Source of the DNA: DATEDA01 sp963744255
GTDB taxonomy: Bacteria; Pseudomonadota; Gammaproteobacteria; Burkholderiales; SG8-39
Direction: 5' to 3'
Length of the DNA: 64,000 bases
Assembly (NCBI GenBank): GCA_963744255.1
Contig: CAVUSZ010000045.1
Coordinates: 1-64,000, forward strand
In this document: in pieces, positions 35,540-44,119 of the stretch
Layout: every line of letters starts with the position of its first letter
How positions within the stretch are numbered: the first letter of the stretch is position 1
Made by a program: the position numbers and the translations under genes
Notes under the pieces: model-generated
The model's input: the letters and a program-made list of their open reading frames with translations, nothing else
The model's database searches: none
What the model was told of the DNA's origin: nothing

Positions 35540-36313
35540 CTACGCCGCGCGTCGAGCGGGCCTTGCAGGTATGACCGCCGATGTCCCCGGCTTGTTCGTC
35601 GTAGTCCGTCCCCGACGGCGCCGCGCCAGGGCGATGACTGGATCATGGCGCGCGAGGTCTGGCAGCGGCGCCTTGAGTCCGGCAATCAGGAACGGCGCGA
35701 GGCGCCGCAGCAGCAGCTGGTCGTTGGCCGTCTCCGTCGGATTGAGCGCCGCGATCAGCTTCCAGGCATCGGTGCCGGCGAGGGTGTACGCGAGCGCCCC
35801 CATCATGAAGTGCAGCCGCCACGCGAGCTCGCGCGTCGCGATGTGCGGCAGCGCCTGCGCAAAGGCGTCCTTGAAGCGGGCGATCGACGGTGCGTAGCGC
35901 TCCGATAGGAACGCCCGCAACGCCGGCGACGGATCCACGTACGCGCGGCCGAGAAGCCGCAGGAAATCGGCCCCGCCGCGCTTCGTGTCGCGGGCGAGAC
36001 CGAGCGCGGGAATGAAGAGGGCCGCAAGGATGCGCTCGCACGCCAGCGGCTTGCCGCACGCCGACTGCAGGTCGGCTTCGAGGAGAGCAAGGCGCTCCTC
36101 GTGCAGCGCGTCGAGCCGCCGGGCGAGCATCGCCTGGAAGAGCCCTTCCTTGCCGCCGAAATGGTAGTTGACCGCAGCCAGGTTCACCCGCGCAGCCGCG
36201 GTGATCATCCGGCTCGACGTGCCGTCGTAGCCGTGGTCGAAGAAGAGGCGCTCCGCCGCGGCGAGGATCCGCTCGCGGGTGGCCTGGCGGGCACGGGAAT
36301 CGGCGGCTGGCAT
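35540..36313 (-). CDS. psrA: TetR-family repressor of fatty acid degradation, PsrA-like
   Basis: A 257-residue TetR regulator. The HTH is in residues about 12-55 (TRERILAAAERLFFDHGYDGTSSRMITAAARVN, then NYHFGGKEGLF). The rest is a helical ligand-binding domain with a basic C-terminal tail. It heads the fad operon and its own promoter carries a CAAAC-N4-GTTTG dyad, the site type reported for Pseudomonas PsrA, which releases DNA on binding long-chain fatty acid or acyl-CoA. It therefore very likely represses itself and fadE-fadI-fadJ. Confidence 0.85.
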   Translation of the reverse strand: MPAADSRARQATRERILAAAERLFFDHGYDGTSSRMITAAARVNLAAVNYHFGGKEGLFQAMLARRLDALHEERLALLEADLQSACGKPLACERILAALFIPALGLARDTKRGGADFLRLLGRAYVDPSPALRAFLSERYAPSIARFKDAFAQALPHIATRELAWRLHFMMGALAYTLAGTDAWKLIAALNPTETANDQLLLRRLAPFLIAGLKAPLPDLARHDPVIALARRRRGRTTTNKPGTSAVIPARPARRAA

Positions 36314-36324
36314 CGAACGAAGGT

Positions 36325-36369
36325 TTCAAACGGACGTTTGAATAGTAGCCCCGAACATGCCGCTGTCAA
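36325..36369 (-). promoter_or_regulatory. Promoter of the psrA-fad operon with an overlapping PsrA-type operator
   Basis: Reading the minus strand: -35 TTGACA (36369-36364), 16-base spacer, -10 TACTAT (36347-36342). The predicted start (about 36335) lies within a perfect dyad TTCAAACG-GA-CGTTTGAA (36325-36342), which contains CAAAC-N4-GTTTG. A bound repressor would cover the -10 edge and start point. This is one of the clearest regulatory elements in the window. Confidence 0.85.
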
Positions 36370-36495
36370 GCCGCGCCTCCAAGCGAATGCCTGCCGGCCC
36401 CGCTTGCCGCGGCCGCTAACCCCTTGGCGGCGCTTGCTTTAGGCGCGCGTGGCCTCAAGCTTAGAATTCACCCTCTATCCGCCGGAGTCACCGCT

Positions 36496-38334
36496 TTGCG
36501 CCGTCACGATGCCGCTGCCCTGCCCCTGACCGCCGACGATCGGGCCGCCCGTGGTCGCAGGCGGCAAAGCGAATGGCGGGCGGCGCGGACGCTCCTGCCG
36601 TACCTCTGGGAGTTCAAGTGGCGGGTGCTGATCGCGCTCGCGCTCCTGGTCACGGCGAAGCTCGCGAACGTCGCGGTCCCCCTCGTCCTGAAGGAGGTCG
36701 TCGACTCGCTCGACCCGCAGACGGCGGTTCTGGCGGTGCCGTTCGCGCTGCTCGCCGCCTACGGCCTCCTCCGGTTCTCGACGACGCTCTTCGCCGAGCT
36801 GCGCGACGTGGTTTTCGTCCGGGTCGCCCAGCGCGCGGTGCGGCGCGTCGCACTCGAGGTGTTCCGGCACCTGCACAGCCTCAGCCTGCGCTTCCACCTC
36901 GGGCGCCAGACGGGCGGCGTGTCGCGCGACATCGAGCGCGGGACGCGTGGCATCTCGACGCTGCTGTCGTACATGCTGTTCTCGATCATCCCGGTCATCC
37001 TCGAGTTCGGCCTGGTGGCCGCGGTGCTGCTCGCGAAGTTCGACTGGCGCTTCGCTGGGATCACGTTCGGCGCAGTCGCCGTCTACATCACCTTTACGAT
37101 CCTGGTGAGCGAGTGGCGCATCGAGATCCGCCGCAACGCGAACGAGCTCGACTCGAAGGCGAACACCCGGGCGATCGACTCGCTGCTCAATTACGAGACG
37201 GTCAAGTACTTCGGCAACGAGGAGTACGAGGCGCGGCGCTACGACGAGAACCTGCGGCACTACGAGTCGGCGGCGGTGAAGAGCGAGGCCTCGCTCGGGC
37301 TGCTCAACATCGGCCAGAGCCTGATCATCGCGATCGCCGTGACGCTCCTCATGATCCTGGCGGCCGAGGGCGTTGCGGCGAGGACGCTCACCCTCGGCGA
37401 TCTCGTGCTGGTGAACGCGCTGCTGATCCAGCTCTACATCCCGCTCAACTTCCTCGGCATGGTCTACCGCGAGATCAAGCAGTCGCTCGTCGACATGGAC
37501 CGGATGTTCCGCCTGCTCGAGGAGAACCGCGAGATCGCCGACCGGCCCGATGCCGTCCCGCTGCCCGAGGGGCCGGCCACGATCCGCTTCGAGCGGGTCG
37601 ACTTCTCGTACGAGCCCAACCGGCAGATCCTGTTCGACGTGGGCTTCGAGATCCCGGCCGGGACGAAGGTCGCAGTCGTCGGGCACTCCGGGTCGGGGAA
37701 GTCGACGCTGGCGCGCCTGCTCTACCGCTTCTACGACGCGACGGGCGGGCGCATCACGGTGAACGGCGTCGACATCCGCGACGTCAAGCAGGCGAGCCTG
37801 CGCGGCGCGATCGGCATCGTCCCGCAGGACACGGTGCTCTTCAACGACGACATCCGCTATAACATCCACTACGGCCGGCCGGACGCGACCGACGACCAGG
37901 TGACCGAGGCGGCGCGCTCGGCGGATATCCACGACTTCATCGCGACCCTGCCGGACAAGTACGCCACGCGCGTCGGCGAGCGTGGGCTCAAGCTCTCCGG
38001 CGGCGAGAAGCAGCGTGTCGCGATCGCGCGGGCGATCCTCAAGAACCCCCGGATCCTGATCTTCGACGAGGCGACCAGCGCGCTCGATTCGAAATCGGAG
38101 AAGGCGATACAGGCCGAGCTCGACCGGATCGCCCAAGGGCGGACCACGCTCGTCATCGCCCATCGCCTGTCGACGGTGATGGACGCCGACCAGATCCTGG
38201 TGATGGATCATGGCCGGATCGTGGAGCGGGGCACCCACCGCCAACTCCTGGAGGCGGGCGGGGCCTACGCGCAGATGTGGGCCTTGCAGCAGCAGGAAGA
38301 GGCGGCGGAGGACGCGGTCGCGGCGGCCGCCTGA
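36496..38334 (+). CDS. ABC transporter, Atm1/HMT1-type exporter
   Basis: A 612-residue half-transporter with membrane domain first (six helices, residues about 40-330) and ATPase second. Walker A is GHSGSGKST, signature LSGGEKQR, Walker B ILIFDEATSALDSKSEK, H-loop IAHRLST. NELDSKANTRAIDSLLNYETVKYFGNEEYE is the intracellular loop typical of the Atm1/HMT family, which exports glutathione-linked sulfur compounds or metals. TTG 36496 with GGAG about 10 bases upstream is the likely start; the ATG-less longer frame lacks conserved sequence. Its promoter region is shared, back to back, with psrA. Confidence 0.85.
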   Translation: MRRHDAAALPLTADDRAARGRRRQSEWRAARTLLPYLWEFKWRVLIALALLVTAKLANVAVPLVLKEVVDSLDPQTAVLAVPFALLAAYGLLRFSTTLFAELRDVVFVRVAQRAVRRVALEVFRHLHSLSLRFHLGRQTGGVSRDIERGTRGISTLLSYMLFSIIPVILEFGLVAAVLLAKFDWRFAGITFGAVAVYITFTILVSEWRIEIRRNANELDSKANTRAIDSLLNYETVKYFGNEEYEARRYDENLRHYESAAVKSEASLGLLNIGQSLIIAIAVTLLMILAAEGVAARTLTLGDLVLVNALLIQLYIPLNFLGMVYREIKQSLVDMDRMFRLLEENREIADRPDAVPLPEGPATIRFERVDFSYEPNRQILFDVGFEIPAGTKVAVVGHSGSGKSTLARLLYRFYDATGGRITVNGVDIRDVKQASLRGAIGIVPQDTVLFNDDIRYNIHYGRPDATDDQVTEAARSADIHDFIATLPDKYATRVGERGLKLSGGEKQRVAIARAILKNPRILIFDEATSALDSKSEKAIQAELDRIAQGRTTLVIAHRLSTVMDADQILVMDHGRIVERGTHRQLLEAGGAYAQMWALQQQEEAAEDAVAAAA

Positions 38335-38696
38335 CGGGTTTCCGGACCGGCCGGGCTCCGCCATGGCACCATCCGCGTCGGTGGGGACGGGTTGCCCGGT
38401 GGGCCCGCCGTAGCGAACGTGCTGCCGGGTGTGACCATTCTTCACAATGTTGTCAAGTTTCCAACGTATCCCCTTCTTATTGCTTGCCTATCCGGGGCAA
38501 GCCCCGTTAGACTTCCGAGCGTTTTCCCGCACCGGGTGGCAAGGGGTCCGGAGAATCGGTGCTCCGGTCGCCTTTCGCCGCTTCGAAACGGCGGTGCGCG
38601 GTCATAAAGGGGGCTGTCCGGTGCGCACGTTCGCGTGCCGGGAGGCGGCCGGGTACGAGCGGCATCGCTCGCCGGCCTGGACGGGGGAGCGGGGGT
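38335..38696 (+). other. 362 bases without a gene, AT-richer centre
   Basis: The centre (about 38430-38520) is notably lower in GC than its surroundings and contains TTCACA/TTGTCA-like hexamers plus a 6-bp hairpin CTTGCC/GGCAAG (38483-38488 and 38496-38501). I interpret it as the promoter region of the peptidase gene; no defined -10 box is convincing. No coding frame is supported. Confidence 0.4.
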
Positions 38697-39635
38697 ATGA
38701 AGAAACTGTCACGCTTGATGGCGTTCGTTGCCGTCGTTGGCTGCGCCGGGGCCATCCTCTCGGCGCAAGCGGCCGAGGTGCCGGATCTCAAGTCGTCGGC
38801 CGCGCTGATCGTGGACGAGGAGACTGGCGAGATCCTCTACGGGAAGAACGAGAGCGCGGTCGTCCCGATCGCCTCGATCACCAAGATCATGACTGCGATG
38901 GTGACGCTCGACGCGGGGTTGCGCCTCGACGAGTCGATCACCGTAACCGCGGAGGACGCGGAGGCGGGTCAGGCCAAGCGCCGGGCGAGGCTCGCGGTCG
39001 GAGCGACCCTCACGCGCGCCGAGTTACTGCAACTCGCCCTGATGGCCTCGGAAAACCGCGCGGCTGCGGCCCTCGGGCGCGCCTATCCGGGCGGCATCGA
39101 TGCGTTCGTCAACGCGATGAACGCGAAGGCCCACGAGCTGGAGATGGCCGACTCGAGATTCGTCGAGCCGACCGGGCTCTCGAGCGAGAACGTGTCGAGC
39201 GCGGGCGACCTCGCGAAGCTCGTCCGGGCCGCGAAGGGCTACCCGCTGATCGCCGAGTACTCCACCATGCCGAACGCGGACTACACGATCCGCGGCCGAC
39301 GCGTGGCGTTCGTGAACACGAACGGTCTGGTGCGCGGCGGGAGCTGGGAGATCGGGCTCTCCAAGACCGGCTTCATCAACGCCGCAGGCCGGTGTCTGGT
39401 CATGCAGGTGAAGGTCGCGACCCGGTCGCTGATCATCGTGCTGCTCGACTCGGTCGGGAAGTACACGCGGATCGGCGACGCAAACCGGATCCGCCAGTGG
39501 CTCGAGCCGGGCTTCACCCCGCCGGCTGCTGCCGTGAAGCCGTCCGCTCGGCAGAAGACGCCCGCCGCAGTCAGGTCCCACCGCACGCCGGCCGGCCGCG
39601 TGCGCGTAGAGCTCAAGCCTCCCGCCGCAAAGTGA
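38697..39635 (+). CDS. D-alanyl-D-alanine endopeptidase/carboxypeptidase (PbpG-type, S11 family)
   Basis: A 312-residue penicillin-binding protein of the S11 family. Signal peptide up to ILSAQAAE (about residue 26). The three motifs are SITK (SxxK nucleophile Ser near residue 60), SEN (SxN, in LMASENRAA) and KTG (LSKTGFIN). The C-terminus is basic and Pro-rich, without the usual amphipathic anchor of DacA, which favours the PbpG (PBP7) type. It trims or cleaves peptidoglycan cross-links in the periplasm. The region GGGGGAGCGGGGGT precedes the ATG. Confidence 0.85.
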   Translation: MKKLSRLMAFVAVVGCAGAILSAQAAEVPDLKSSAALIVDEETGEILYGKNESAVVPIASITKIMTAMVTLDAGLRLDESITVTAEDAEAGQAKRRARLAVGATLTRAELLQLALMASENRAAAALGRAYPGGIDAFVNAMNAKAHELEMADSRFVEPTGLSSENVSSAGDLAKLVRAAKGYPLIAEYSTMPNADYTIRGRRVAFVNTNGLVRGGSWEIGLSKTGFINAAGRCLVMQVKVATRSLIIVLLDSVGKYTRIGDANRIRQWLEPGFTPPAAAVKPSARQKTPAAVRSHRTPAGRVRVELKPPAAK

Positions 39636-39642
39636 TCCGGCC

Positions 39643-40626
39643 GTGACGACCCCGCGACGATCGGGCGCGGGTGTCGTCCGCTACTACGACTTCCTCGGCG
39701 AGGGCCCGTCGTTCCGCGACGACGTGCTCGCCGGGCTCGCCCAGCCGCAGAAGGCGGTTCCCCCGAAGTACTTCTACGACGAACGCGGGTCGAAGCTCTT
39801 CGAGGCGATCTGCGAGCTGCCCGAGTATTACCCGACGCGCACCGAAATGGCGATCATGGCGCGGCACGTCGACGAGATCGCGCGGCTCCTCGGGCCCGAA
39901 ACCCAACTCGTCGAATTCGGCTCGGGCGCGAGCGTTAAGACCCGGCTCATGATCGATCGCCTCGAGCCCTCTCTCTATGTGCCGGTCGAGATCGCCGAGG
40001 ACGCGCTCCGGAACGCATGCACGGATCTCGCGCGGCGTTTTCCGTGGCTGAACATCAATGCCGTCGTCGCCGACTTCGTCCGCCCGCTCAAGCTGCCGGA
40101 GTTCCTGGGCGTGCCGATCAGGCGCAAGGTGGTCTACTTCCCGGGCTCGACGATCGGCAATTTCACCCCGGAAGAAGCCGCCCGTTTCCTCGCGAGCGTG
40201 CGCGAGACCGTCGGCACCGGGGGTATGCTGGTGATCGGGGTCGACTTGAAGAAGGACAAGGCTACGCTCGACGCCGCCTACGACGATTCGCAGGGCATCA
40301 CCGCGCAGTTCAACCTGAACCTGCTCGAGCGCATCAACCGCGAGCTCGGCGCCGACTTCCGGCTGGAGCGCTTCCGGCACCGCGCGTTCTACGACGAGGG
40401 CCGCGGGAGGGTCGAGATGCACCTCGAGAGCCTGCGTCAGCAGCGTGTGCACGTCGCCGGCCGGCGGTTCGACTTCAAACCCGGCGAGACGATCCACACC
40501 GAGATCTCCTGCAAGTACACGATCGAGGAGTTCCGGCGCCTCGCCGGCGGCGCGCGGTTCCACGCCGAGGCGGTCTGGACCGATCCGGCGAACCGCTTCG
40601 CCGTGCACGCGATGATGGCGGTCTAG
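39643..40626 (+). CDS. egtD: L-histidine N-alpha-methyltransferase EgtD
   Basis: A 327-residue SAM-dependent methyltransferase of the EgtD family, which trimethylates histidine to hercynine for ergothioneine. Conserved are PPKYFYDERGSKLFEAICELPEYYPTRTE, the SAM loop VEFGSGASVKTR, VYFPGSTIGNF and YDDSQGITAQFNLN. The GTG start lies 7 bases after the peptidase stop. EgtB is not in the window, so ergothioneine synthesis would need a distant gene, or hercynine is the end product. The last 4 bases overlap the convergent DUF202 gene. Confidence 0.9.
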   Translation: MTTPRRSGAGVVRYYDFLGEGPSFRDDVLAGLAQPQKAVPPKYFYDERGSKLFEAICELPEYYPTRTEMAIMARHVDEIARLLGPETQLVEFGSGASVKTRLMIDRLEPSLYVPVEIAEDALRNACTDLARRFPWLNINAVVADFVRPLKLPEFLGVPIRRKVVYFPGSTIGNFTPEEAARFLASVRETVGTGGMLVIGVDLKKDKATLDAAYDDSQGITAQFNLNLLERINRELGADFRLERFRHRAFYDEGRGRVEMHLESLRQQRVHVAGRRFDFKPGETIHTEISCKYTIEEFRRLAGGARFHAEAVWTDPANRFAVHAMMAV

Positions 40627-40988
40627 GACGTCACGAGATACGCCGCCACCAGCATGCCGAGCCCCGCGAGGGCGTACGCCGACACGGTCGCGATACCCGT
40701 CCGGTAGCCGCGCGGGATCTCGCCGGGACCTAGCTCCGCCAGGAGGCGGCGGAACTGCGCTGCCGCGAGCACGCAGGTCACCGCGCCGACGAGCACCATC
40801 GCGACGCCGGTCGCCAGGGCGAAGAGCTCGTGCGGCGGCGAGGGCTCGTGTCCGGCGATGAGATGCAGATACAGCCCGAACTTGGCGACCACGAACCCGA
40901 GTCCCATCAGCGCGATCGCCGTGCGCACCCAGGCGAGCAGCGTACGCTCCGCGGCGAAGAGGACGCGCGGATCGTTCAGGTACGCCAT
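40623..40988 (-). CDS. DUF202 family membrane protein
   Basis: A 121-residue protein with three membrane segments. The N-terminal motif NDPRVLFAAERTLLAWVRTAIALMGLGFVVAKFG is diagnostic for DUF202 (YidH-like): the ERTxLAWxRT signature followed by the first helix. Function unknown. It is convergent with egtD and overlaps it by 4 bases. Confidence 0.85.
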   Translation of the reverse strand: MAYLNDPRVLFAAERTLLAWVRTAIALMGLGFVVAKFGLYLHLIAGHEPSPPHELFALATGVAMVLVGAVTCVLAAAQFRRLLAELGPGEIPRGYRTGIATVSAYALAGLGMLVAAYLVTS

Positions 40989-41054
40989 CTGGCGCCGCTG
41001 TCGCGGACCATCGGGTAGCCCTCGGGCGCCATGCGCGGCTCGTCCGCGACACCC

Positions 41055-41828
41055 CTAAGCCGCTTGTCCGCGGTGCCCGAGCGCACGCGAAATCTTCTCG
41101 GCCGTGTCCTTGACCATCGCCGACCATGCGGGCTTCATCCGCTCGGCGGGCGAGGAGACCGACAACCCGGCGACCAGGCCTCCGGTGTCGTCGCGTATGC
41201 CGGCGCCGATGCAGCGCACGCCGAGCTCCGCCTCCTCGTTGTCGATCGCGTAGCCTTGCCGGCGGACGCGGTCGAGCTCCTTCTCGAGCGCGGGCAGCGC
41301 GTGGATCGTGTTCTTGGTGAACGCCGGCAGCCCGGTGCGTTCGGCGTAAATCCTCACGCCGTCGGCACCGTCCTCCAGCAGAAACAGCTTGCCGACCGCG
41401 GTGATGTGCAGGGGGGCGCGGGCGCCGATGATGTTCACGACCCGCATCAGCGACCGGCCGCTCGAGGTGCGCTCGATATAGACGATCTCGTCGTCGCGGC
41501 GGACGGAGAGGTTGACCGCCTCGCCGGTCGCCGCGTGCAGCTCGCGCATGAACGGCAACGCATGCTCGCGCACGCTGATCCGGGACTTCACGAGGTTTCC
41601 CAGCTCGAGCAGCCTCATGCCGAGCCGGTAGGTGCCCTGATCCACCCGCTCGACCATGCGGTCGCGCACGAGCGCAGTCAGGATGCGGTGGGCGGTGGAG
41701 GGATGGAGGCCTGCCCGCCCTGACAGGTGCTTCAGGCTCACCGCGTCGGGCGATTCGGCCAGCACGTCGAGCAGACGCATCATCCGCTGGATGACCTGGA
41801 TCGAGTTCTTGGATTCCTTCTCGCTCAT
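41055..41828 (-). CDS. IclR family transcriptional regulator
   Basis: A 257-residue IclR regulator. The winged HTH is in residues about 10-70 (IQVIQRMMRLLDVL, LKHLSGRAGLHPSTAHRILTALVRDRMVERV). The effector domain has VNLSVRRDDEIVYIER, PLHITAVGKLFL and GIRDDTGGLVAGLSVSSP. It is divergent from lutA-lutB-ald with 114 bases between, so it is the probable regulator of that operon, with an organic acid such as lactate or pyruvate as ligand (inference). The ATG at 41828 starts at the domain. Confidence 0.88.
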   Translation of the reverse strand: MSEKESKNSIQVIQRMMRLLDVLAESPDAVSLKHLSGRAGLHPSTAHRILTALVRDRMVERVDQGTYRLGMRLLELGNLVKSRISVREHALPFMRELHAATGEAVNLSVRRDDEIVYIERTSSGRSLMRVVNIIGARAPLHITAVGKLFLLEDGADGVRIYAERTGLPAFTKNTIHALPALEKELDRVRRQGYAIDNEEAELGVRCIGAGIRDDTGGLVAGLSVSSPAERMKPAWSAMVKDTAEKISRALGHRGQAA

Positions 41829-41867
41829 GCGCTCGAGTGCGCGCTTGCCCGCCCCGCGAAATTCTAC

Positions 41868-41893
41868 CTCGCCATCCGGAAGGATAGGGCGGA
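41868..41893. promoter_or_regulatory. Possible IclR operator between iclR and lutA
   Basis: A partial dyad centred on ATCC-GGAA-GGAT (41874-41885) with imperfect flanking arms GCC and GGGC. It lies between the divergent starts, where an IclR site is expected. The match is weak and no clear -10/-35 pair was found. Confidence 0.3.
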
Positions 41894-41942
41894 GTGCTTG
41901 TGATACGCTCTTCGCGCGCCCCCCGCCGACTCCAACAACGAC

Positions 41943-42683
41943 ATGCGCGTAGGCCTCTTCGTTACCTGCCTCGTCGACCTCATGCGCCCGGGTATCGGGT
42001 TTGCGGCGATCAAGCTGCTCGAGGCCGCCGGGTGCGAGGTCGTCGTTCCGCGGACACAGACCTGCTGCGGCCAACCGGGCTACAACTCGGGCGACCGCGA
42101 GCCGGCACGCGCGCTCGCTCAGAAGCTACTCGACGAGTTCGAACCTTGCGACTATGTGGTCGCGCCGTCCGGCTCGTGCGCGGGGATGATCAGGACGCAC
42201 TACCCCGACCTCTTCCCGGACGACGCCTACATGCGCGGCCGCGTGGAACGCCTCTGCGCGCGGGTCTACGAGCTCACCGATTTCCTGGTCAACGTGGCCG
42301 GGCTCGCGGCCGTTCCCGGCCGTTTCGCGGGCACGATCACCTATCATGACTCGTGCTCGGGGCTGCGCGAGCTCGGCATCAAGCACCAGCCGCGCGCGCT
42401 GCTCGGGCGCGTGCCCGGCCTCGCCCTCAGGGAGATGGACGAGTGCGAGCAGTGCTGCGGGTTCGGGGGCACGTTCGCGATCAAGTTCGGCGACGTGTCG
42501 GCCGCGATCGCCGACCGCAAGTGCGAGGCGATCGAAGCGACGGGAGCCGACGCGGTGGTTCTCGGCGATCTCGGCTGCATGCTGAACATCGAGGGCCGGC
42601 TGCGCCGCCGCGGCAACGAGACCGTCAAGGTGCTGCACGTCGCCGAAGTGCTCGCCGGCGCCGCTTCAACTGAGAGCACCTGA
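41943..42683 (+). CDS. lutA: LutA-type (Fe-S)-binding lactate utilisation protein
   Basis: A 246-residue protein with two CCG domains. Each has the Cys-Cys-Gly motif: RTQTCCGQPGYNSGD near residue 40 and CEQCCGFGGTFAIKF near residue 178; further Cys in GSCAGM and YHDSCSGLRELG. This is the GlcF/LutA heterodisulfide-reductase-like iron-sulfur subunit that carries electrons in lactate oxidation. The stop overlaps the lutB ATG by one base. Confidence 0.88.
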   Translation: MRVGLFVTCLVDLMRPGIGFAAIKLLEAAGCEVVVPRTQTCCGQPGYNSGDREPARALAQKLLDEFEPCDYVVAPSGSCAGMIRTHYPDLFPDDAYMRGRVERLCARVYELTDFLVNVAGLAAVPGRFAGTITYHDSCSGLRELGIKHQPRALLGRVPGLALREMDECEQCCGFGGTFAIKFGDVSAAIADRKCEAIEATGADAVVLGDLGCMLNIEGRLRRRGNETVKVLHVAEVLAGAASTEST

Positions 42684-44101
42684 TGCACGTCCAGTCGATG
42701 CTTTTCAAGCGCCGCACCGCCGGCGCACTCGCCGACGGCGTGCTGCAGGCCAACCTGCGGAAGTTCGGGGCGAGCGGCTTCGCGCTCAGCCGAGCGAAAG
42801 CGGTCGAGGCGTACGGGCCGGCGGAGTTCGAGCGCCTGCGCACCGCCGGGGCCGCGATCAGGGATCGCGCGCTCGAAACGCTGGACGCGTACATCGAGCG
42901 CTTCGAGCGCGAGGCTACCCGGCGCGGCGCGACCGTCCTCTTCGCCGAGACCGGTGCCGACGCGTGTGAGCTGGTGCTCGAAATCTGCCGCCGCCACGAC
43001 CTGAAGAAGGCGATCAAGTCGAAATCGATGGTGTCCGAGGAGGCGGGGCTGAACGATGCGCTCGTAGCGGGCGGCGTGGAGCCGGTGGAGACCGACCTCG
43101 GCGAGTACATCATCCAGCTCGCCGGCGAGCCGCCGTCGCACATCATCGCGCCGGCTGTGCACAAGTCGAAGGACGAGGTCGCCGACCTCTTCGCGCGGCA
43201 CCACCGGCAGCCGCGCAAGAGCGACATCGGCGAGATGACGCGCGAGGCGCGGGCCGTGCTGCGCGGCCACTTCGTGTCCGCGGACCTCGGCATCTCCGGC
43301 GGCAACTTCCTGATCGCCGAGTCGGGCTCCGGCGTCGTCGTGACCAACGAGGGCAACGGCCGGATGGTGACGACGTTGCCGCGGGTGCACGTGTGCATCA
43401 CCGGCATCGAGAAGGTGATCCCGACGCTCGAGGATTTCGCAACGCTGCTGCGCCTCCTCACGCGGTCGGCGACCGGCCAGCCGATCTCGAACTACGTCAG
43501 CCTGTTCACGGGACCGCGCCAGCCGGGCGATCGCGACGGGCCGACGCACATGTACTTCATCCTCGTGGACGCCGGCCGCACGAACCTCGTCGGCGGCGAC
43601 CTGCAGGAGATGCTCCGGTGCATCCGCTGCGGCGCGTGCATGAACCATTGCCCCGTGTACCGCACGGTCGGCGGGCACGCCTACGGCTGGGTCTACCCCG
43701 GGCCGATGGGTGCGGTGCTCACGCCGTCGTACGTCGGGCTGGAGAACGCGCTCGATCTCCCGCACGCGGCGACGCTCTGCAACCAGTGCGGCGTCGTGTG
43801 CCCGGTGCGGATTCCGCTGCCGGAGCTCCTGCGCAAGCTCCGCGAGAAGCAGGTCGAGCAGCGCCTGCGGCCCAAGGGCGAGATCCTCGGGTTGCGTGTC
43901 TGGGCCTGGGTGGCGCAGCGGCCGCGGTTGTACGGGCTCGCGACGCGCTGGGCGGCGTGGTTCCTGCATGTCCTCGGCGGCCGCTCGGGCTGGATCCACC
44001 GGCTTCCGCTCGGGTCGGGTTGGACGCGCGAGCGCGACTTTCCAGCGCCGCGGGGCGGCACCTTCCGCGACCTCTACGCGAAGGCAAGATCCGGTCGGTG
44101 A
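42683..44101 (+). CDS. lutB: LutB-type iron-sulfur lactate utilisation protein
   Basis: A 472-residue protein. The N-terminal LUD domain (residues about 40-290; GISGGNFLIAESGSGVVVTNEGNGR) is followed by a ferredoxin region with CIRCGACMNHCPVYR (near 310) and LCNQCGVVCPVRIPLPELL (near 370), which bind two [4Fe-4S] clusters. It pairs with LutA in oxidation of L-lactate to pyruvate. lutC, usually third, does not follow; instead alanine dehydrogenase does, 18 bases later. Confidence 0.88.
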   Translation: MHVQSMLFKRRTAGALADGVLQANLRKFGASGFALSRAKAVEAYGPAEFERLRTAGAAIRDRALETLDAYIERFEREATRRGATVLFAETGADACELVLEICRRHDLKKAIKSKSMVSEEAGLNDALVAGGVEPVETDLGEYIIQLAGEPPSHIIAPAVHKSKDEVADLFARHHRQPRKSDIGEMTREARAVLRGHFVSADLGISGGNFLIAESGSGVVVTNEGNGRMVTTLPRVHVCITGIEKVIPTLEDFATLLRLLTRSATGQPISNYVSLFTGPRQPGDRDGPTHMYFILVDAGRTNLVGGDLQEMLRCIRCGACMNHCPVYRTVGGHAYGWVYPGPMGAVLTPSYVGLENALDLPHAATLCNQCGVVCPVRIPLPELLRKLREKQVEQRLRPKGEILGLRVWAWVAQRPRLYGLATRWAAWFLHVLGGRSGWIHRLPLGSGWTRERDFPAPRGGTFRDLYAKARSGR

Positions 44102-44119
44102 CGGCAAGGTGAGAGTCCT

